From the NCBI GenBank assembly GCA_947628635.1, contig CANRAX010000053.1, positions 1-8,786 of the forward strand: DNA of 8,786 nt. Direction: 5' to 3'. Position 1 is the first letter of the stretch. Each line of letters starts with the position of its first letter. This document shows, piece after piece, positions 6,576-8,786 of this stretch. The stretch is from an uncultured Bacilli bacterium (GTDB lineage: Bacteria; Bacillota_I; Bacilli_A; RF39; UBA660). Position numbers and translations under genes: made by a program. The notes beneath the pieces were generated by a model. The model saw nothing but the letters and a program-made list of their open reading frames with translations. It was not told where the DNA came from and did no database searches.

Positions 6576-7454
6576 ATGAAGAAAAATATATCTTTTGAGA
6601 AAAAAATTACTTTTCCTACAATGATAGGGGAAATAAGTGCCATTGATTTAGAGGAGTCATTAAAATTTATAGACGAAAGTAATATTGAAGGTGAATTTTT
6701 AGTTAAAGGAAAATATAAATTAACTGAGGCTTCTCGTCTTGAAGAAGATTTTAGTTATAAAATTCCTGCTGAAATAGTTTTAAGTGAAAAATTAGATTTA
6801 TCTACAACAAGTATAGAGATAGTTGATTTTTATTATGAGATTGAAAATGATGATACAATGATTTGCTACATAGAAGTAAAAGTTGAAGGCGTTGAAAAGG
6901 TAGAAGTTGCAGAAGAACTAGTAAGAAACCAAGAGTCGCAATATTTAACTGAAAACGCTGAACGAGAGTGTGATGGCGATGTGAAAACAGAAGTAGAAAA
7001 AGAAATCCCTCATAAAAATAAATCTAAAGAAAATGAAACTAACGGGGATGTAAATAAGAAAAGTGAGGAAGAAATGATGAGAAAAGAAAGTGAAGAAATT
7101 TTAAAAAATGAAGCCCTTAATCTAGATGAAAATGAAAAAGGCATTTCATCTCAAGATAATTTAAATTTTGACGACAATTCAGAAGAAGCTGAAATTATTG
7201 AAGCAAAAACAGCTAAAACTGACATTGATAGTTCTTCTGAAGAAGTGGAAAGTCTATCAAACATCTTTTCATCATTATCTGAAAAAGAAGAAACATTCTC
7301 AACTTATTCAGTATATATTCTTCGGGAAGATGAAACTGTTAATACTATAATTGAAAAATATAAAACAACAAAAGAAGAATTAGAAAAATATAATGATTTA
7401 ACTACTTTAACTAAAGGCTCTAAAATAATAGTTCCCCTTGTAGATAATGATTAA
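6576..7454 (+). CDS. spoVID: SpoVID-like spore coat morphogenetic protein (SPOCS domain + LysM)
   Basis: A 292-residue protein with the architecture of SpoVID, which in B. subtilis coats the forespore surface and is needed for coat encasement. Residues 1 to about 108 form a SPOCS-type beta-rich domain (ISFEKKITF, GEFLVKGKYKL, IPAEIVL, IEIVDFYYEI, CYIEVKVEGVE). Residues 109-242 are a low-complexity acidic linker rich in Glu, Lys, Asn and Ser. Residues 243-292 form a LysM domain (YSVYILREDETVNTI, EELEKYNDL, GSKIIVPL). It is about half the length of the B. subtilis protein, mostly through a shorter linker. AGGAGG (6565-6570) lies five bases before the ATG. Its last eight bases overlap the next gene, as expected for the spoVID-ysxE pair. 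A mother-cell sigma-E promoter would be expected; a weak candidate is at 6533-6559. The domain assignment is by pattern and gene context, not by search. Confidence 0.85.
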   Translation: MKKNISFEKKITFPTMIGEISAIDLEESLKFIDESNIEGEFLVKGKYKLTEASRLEEDFSYKIPAEIVLSEKLDLSTTSIEIVDFYYEIENDDTMICYIEVKVEGVEKVEVAEELVRNQESQYLTENAERECDGDVKTEVEKEIPHKNKSKENETNGDVNKKSEEEMMRKESEEILKNEALNLDENEKGISSQDNLNFDDNSEEAEIIEAKTAKTDIDSSSEEVESLSNIFSSLSEKEETFSTYSVYILREDETVNTIIEKYKTTKEELEKYNDLTTLTKGSKIIVPLVDND

Positions 7455-8343
7455 AAGCTTATTAAAAGAAAATGATTTATTTATAAATAATATTAGTTAT
7501 AAAGGACATAGTAGAATTATCAATACCAGTAAGGGAAAATATGTTTTAAAAGAAAAGAAAACAAATTTGCAAGAAATTTATGATTACTTAAATGCCAAAA
7601 AATTTTATAATTATTTACCTATTATAAATGATTATACTGATAACTATGAACTTTATCCCTATATTAATGAATTAAATATGTCTAATTCATCTAAAGCTAT
7701 TGATTTAATTTATGAACTTAGTATGCTCCATGTTAAAACAACTACTTATGAAGAAGTAAATTTAGATGAAATAAAAAAATTATATGAAGAGACTAATAAA
7801 AGAATTGATTATCTTTATAAATATTATTTAGATTTACAAGATTATATTGAAAGTAATGTCTATATGGCACCAGCTGAATATTTATTAATTAGAAATATTA
7901 GTATGGTCTATCGTTTATTGGGCTTTTCTAAAAATAAATTAAACAGTTGGTATCAAGCAACAGAAAAATTAAAAAAACAAAGATATGTTCTTTTAAATAA
8001 TAATTTAAAGTTAGATCATTTTTTAGAAGGTGAAAGTAATTATTTTATCAATTGGAACAAAGCTAAAAGAGGTAATGTTATTTATGATTTTTTAAATTTT
8101 TTTCATAATAATTATTTAGAATTAGATATGAAATCTTTATATGATTTATATCAATCTAAGTATCGTTTTACAAAGGATGAAGAAGATTTATTTTTAGCTC
8201 TTTTAGCTATTCCTGAAGAAATTACTTTAAGAAATACAAATTATATAAATACTTTAAAAGTAAAAAATTTAGTTATCTACTTGAATAAAGTTATGGTTTT
8301 TATTTTAGAAGAAGATGAAAAATATCAAGAAGAAAATGAATAA
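7447..8343 (+). CDS. ysxE: YsxE/CotS-like spore coat protein with degenerate kinase fold
   Basis: A 298-residue protein placed as ysxE is in B. subtilis, directly after and overlapping spoVID by eight bases (ATGATTAA), so translation is coupled and there is no separate ribosome binding site. The fold resembles the CotS/YsxE/YutH group, related to aminoglycoside phosphotransferases: KYVLKEKK (31-38) looks like the strand carrying the ATP-binding lysine (Lys35), YELYPYINE (67-75) the hinge, and LLNNNLKLDHFL (182-193) plus YFINWNKAKRGNVIYDF (199-215) the catalytic and metal loops. The usual H-G-D is N-N-N and the metal-binding Asp before Trp is Asn202, so it is probably a pseudokinase with a structural role in the coat. 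Its 3' end overlaps the converging minus-strand gene by 39 bases. Assignment rests on loop pattern and gene order. Confidence 0.75.
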   Translation: MIKSLLKENDLFINNISYKGHSRIINTSKGKYVLKEKKTNLQEIYDYLNAKKFYNYLPIINDYTDNYELYPYINELNMSNSSKAIDLIYELSMLHVKTTTYEEVNLDEIKKLYEETNKRIDYLYKYYLDLQDYIESNVYMAPAEYLLIRNISMVYRLLGFSKNKLNSWYQATEKLKKQRYVLLNNNLKLDHFLEGESNYFINWNKAKRGNVIYDFLNFFHNNYLELDMKSLYDLYQSKYRFTKDEEDLFLALLAIPEEITLRNTNYINTLKVKNLVIYLNKVMVFILEEDEKYQEENE

Positions 8344-8517
8344 AAATTCAAAGAATAGAATAAATGCATTAAGTCTAGTCGTAATAAATAGAAGAAGTAG
8401 AAGTTGATAAAAAATAACTATAATTGTAATAATAATACCTGAAAGATAGAAGACATTACTTCTTCTTTTTTGTTTGCAAAAATTACATCGACAGAAAAAA
8501 GAATGTTTATTTTTCAT
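8305..8517 (-). CDS. Small Cys-containing membrane protein, converging on ysxE
   Basis: A 70-residue frame read from ATG 8517 on the minus strand. I do not recognise it. The start is supported by AGGTGA (8528-8523) five bases upstream. The N-terminus is basic with C-R-C-N-F-C (Cys9, Cys11, Cys14) and KQKRR, followed by a membrane segment at about 24-46 and a second, extremely Phe/Leu/Ile-rich one at 51-70. The last 13 codons are antisense to the Glu/Lys-rich end of the ysxE-like gene, which by itself produces a Phe/Leu/Ile-rich reading, so the exact C-terminus is the weakest part. A sigma-K-like promoter lies just upstream (8533-8560). The good ribosome binding site and the otherwise empty 170 bases argue that it is real; small size and strong A/T bias argue for caution. 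Confidence 0.5.
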   Translation of the reverse strand: MKNKHSFFCRCNFCKQKRRSNVFYLSGIIITIIVIFYQLLLLLFITTRLNAFILFFEFLFIFFLIFFIFF

Positions 8518-8522
8518 GACTA

Positions 8523-8528
8523 TCACCT
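8523..8528 (-). promoter_or_regulatory. Ribosome binding site of the minus-strand small gene
   Basis: AGGTGA on the minus strand, five bases from ATG 8517. An upstream in-frame GTG at 8526 lies inside this site, so the ATG is the better start. Confidence 0.5.
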
Positions 8529-8532
8529 ATAT

Positions 8533-8560
8533 TATTTTATGAATATTGTTTCTAATTGGT
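8533..8560 (-). promoter_or_regulatory. Sigma-K-like promoter for the minus-strand small gene
   Basis: On the minus strand, ACC (8560-8558) is followed after 16 bases by CATAAAATA (8541-8533), matching the published B. subtilis sigma-K pattern (AC-type -35, about 16 bases, CATAnnnTA). Sigma-K is the late mother-cell factor that drives coat genes. Weakness: the transcription start would fall near 8527, almost on the ribosome binding site, and such a short pattern can occur by chance in A/T-rich DNA. Confidence 0.3.
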
Positions 8561-8587
8561 ACTTTAAATTTAGAAGTTTAATTGGTA
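8553..8587. repeat. Direct repeat TAATTGGTA, two copies
   Basis: Identical 9-base copies at 8553-8561 and 8579-8587, starting 26 bases apart. The second overlaps the -10 box of the plus-strand promoter and the first overlaps the -35 of the proposed minus-strand promoter, so they could be operator sites. Chance is not excluded. Confidence 0.4.
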
Positions 8588-8591
8588 TAAT
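8563..8591 (+). promoter_or_regulatory. Promoter of the zinc-ribbon gene, extended -10
   Basis: TTTAAA (8563-8568), 17 bases, then TATAAT (8586-8591), with TG at 8583-8584 forming an extended -10 element (TGnTATAAT). The predicted start near 8598 leaves a leader just long enough for the GGAGG at 8601. Confidence 0.65.
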
Positions 8592-8600
8592 TTTATTATC

Positions 8601-8605
8601 GGAGG
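8601..8605 (+). promoter_or_regulatory. Ribosome binding site fixing a GTG start
   Basis: GGAGG lies eight bases before GTG 8614. A TAA stop (8611-8613) immediately precedes the GTG in the same frame and no in-frame ATG follows nearby, so the GTG must be the start. Confidence 0.75.
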
Positions 8606-8613
8606 TAAATTAA

Positions 8614-8786
8614 GTGAAGTACAAATGTCCTAATTGTAATAAAGTATTTGAAAACAATAAAGAACTAATAAATTGTCCTAGTTGTGGTAGTGAAGTTGAA
8701 GCTATTAACAAAGTAGTGGAAGTATTAGAAGAAAAAACTGAAGAAATAAAAAAAGAACCAGTACCGATTTCCAAAGCTAATCCGGG
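8614..8786 (+). CDS. Zinc-ribbon protein, 5' part (runs off the window)
   Basis: The frame is open from GTG 8614 to the window end (57 full codons). The N-terminus MKYKCPNCNKVF and then INCPSCGSEVE give two C-P-x-C knuckles (Cys5/Cys8 and Cys22/Cys25), the pattern of a short zinc ribbon that binds one zinc ion. It is followed by a helical, Glu/Lys-rich stretch (KVVEVLEEKTEEIKKEP). Such ribbons often head small membrane or regulatory proteins in Firmicutes; the rest needed to tell is outside the window. It has its own promoter with an extended -10 and a strong ribosome binding site, so it is not part of the spore operon. Confidence 0.8.
   Translation, partial: MKYKCPNCNKVFENNKELINCPSCGSEVEAINKVVEVLEEKTEEIKKEPVPISKANP

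Noticed and set aside
7168..7350. Lys-rich open frame inside the spoVID-like gene
   Set aside because: It is a shifted reading of the low-complexity linker, with no start signal.
8448..8471. Hairpin AGAAG/CTTCT followed by T run as terminator of the coat operon
   Set aside because: Only five base pairs, lies within the candidate minus-strand gene, and 100 bases beyond the ysxE-like stop; too weak to call.

Overview
The window looks like a chromosomal piece of a very AT-rich, endospore-forming, low-GC Gram-positive bacterium (Bacilli / Mollicutes-like Firmicutes). Evidence: A/T-rich codons throughout, TGG for Trp and TAA as every stop (standard code), strong GGAGG-type ribosome binding sites, a Lon protease followed by a SpoVID-like coat morphogenetic protein and a YsxE/CotS-like coat protein. 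The species cannot be named from sequence alone; an uncultivated gut lineage is my guess.

Layout. (1) 1-1346 is a surface-protein region. The 3' end of a C-type-lectin-fold (FGE-sulfatase-like) protein has a last third (237-395) that jumps from about 33% to about 56% GC and is depleted in A, as expected of the variable region of a diversity-generating retroelement (DGR) target. It is followed by a terminator, a promoter with a GC-rich palindromic spacer, and a membrane-anchored protein with a phage tail-fibre/collar-like C-terminal domain. (2) 1424-2746 is tig (trigger factor) with its own promoter and a terminator. (3) 2855-8343 is a probable operon: lon, two unrecognised genes that look like diverged tandem paralogs, spoVID-like, and ysxE-like. 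(4) 8305-8786 holds a small minus-strand membrane protein whose end overlaps the ysxE-like gene, a compact divergent promoter region, and the start of a zinc-ribbon protein leaving the window.

How they fit together. Trigger factor (nascent-chain folding) and Lon (ATP-dependent proteolysis) are the proteostasis core. B. subtilis has the order tig-clpX-lonB-lonA-ysxC-...-hem genes-spoVID-ysxE-valS; here the same ends are kept with clpX, lonB, ysxC and the hem block absent, and two small unknown genes in their place. The unknown pair sits just upstream of two spore coat genes, so a role in sporulation is plausible but unproven.

No tRNA, rRNA, CRISPR array, insertion sequence or recognisable riboswitch was seen. 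No gene-free stretch exceeds 300 bases; the longest (2747-2917 and 396-554) hold terminators and promoters.
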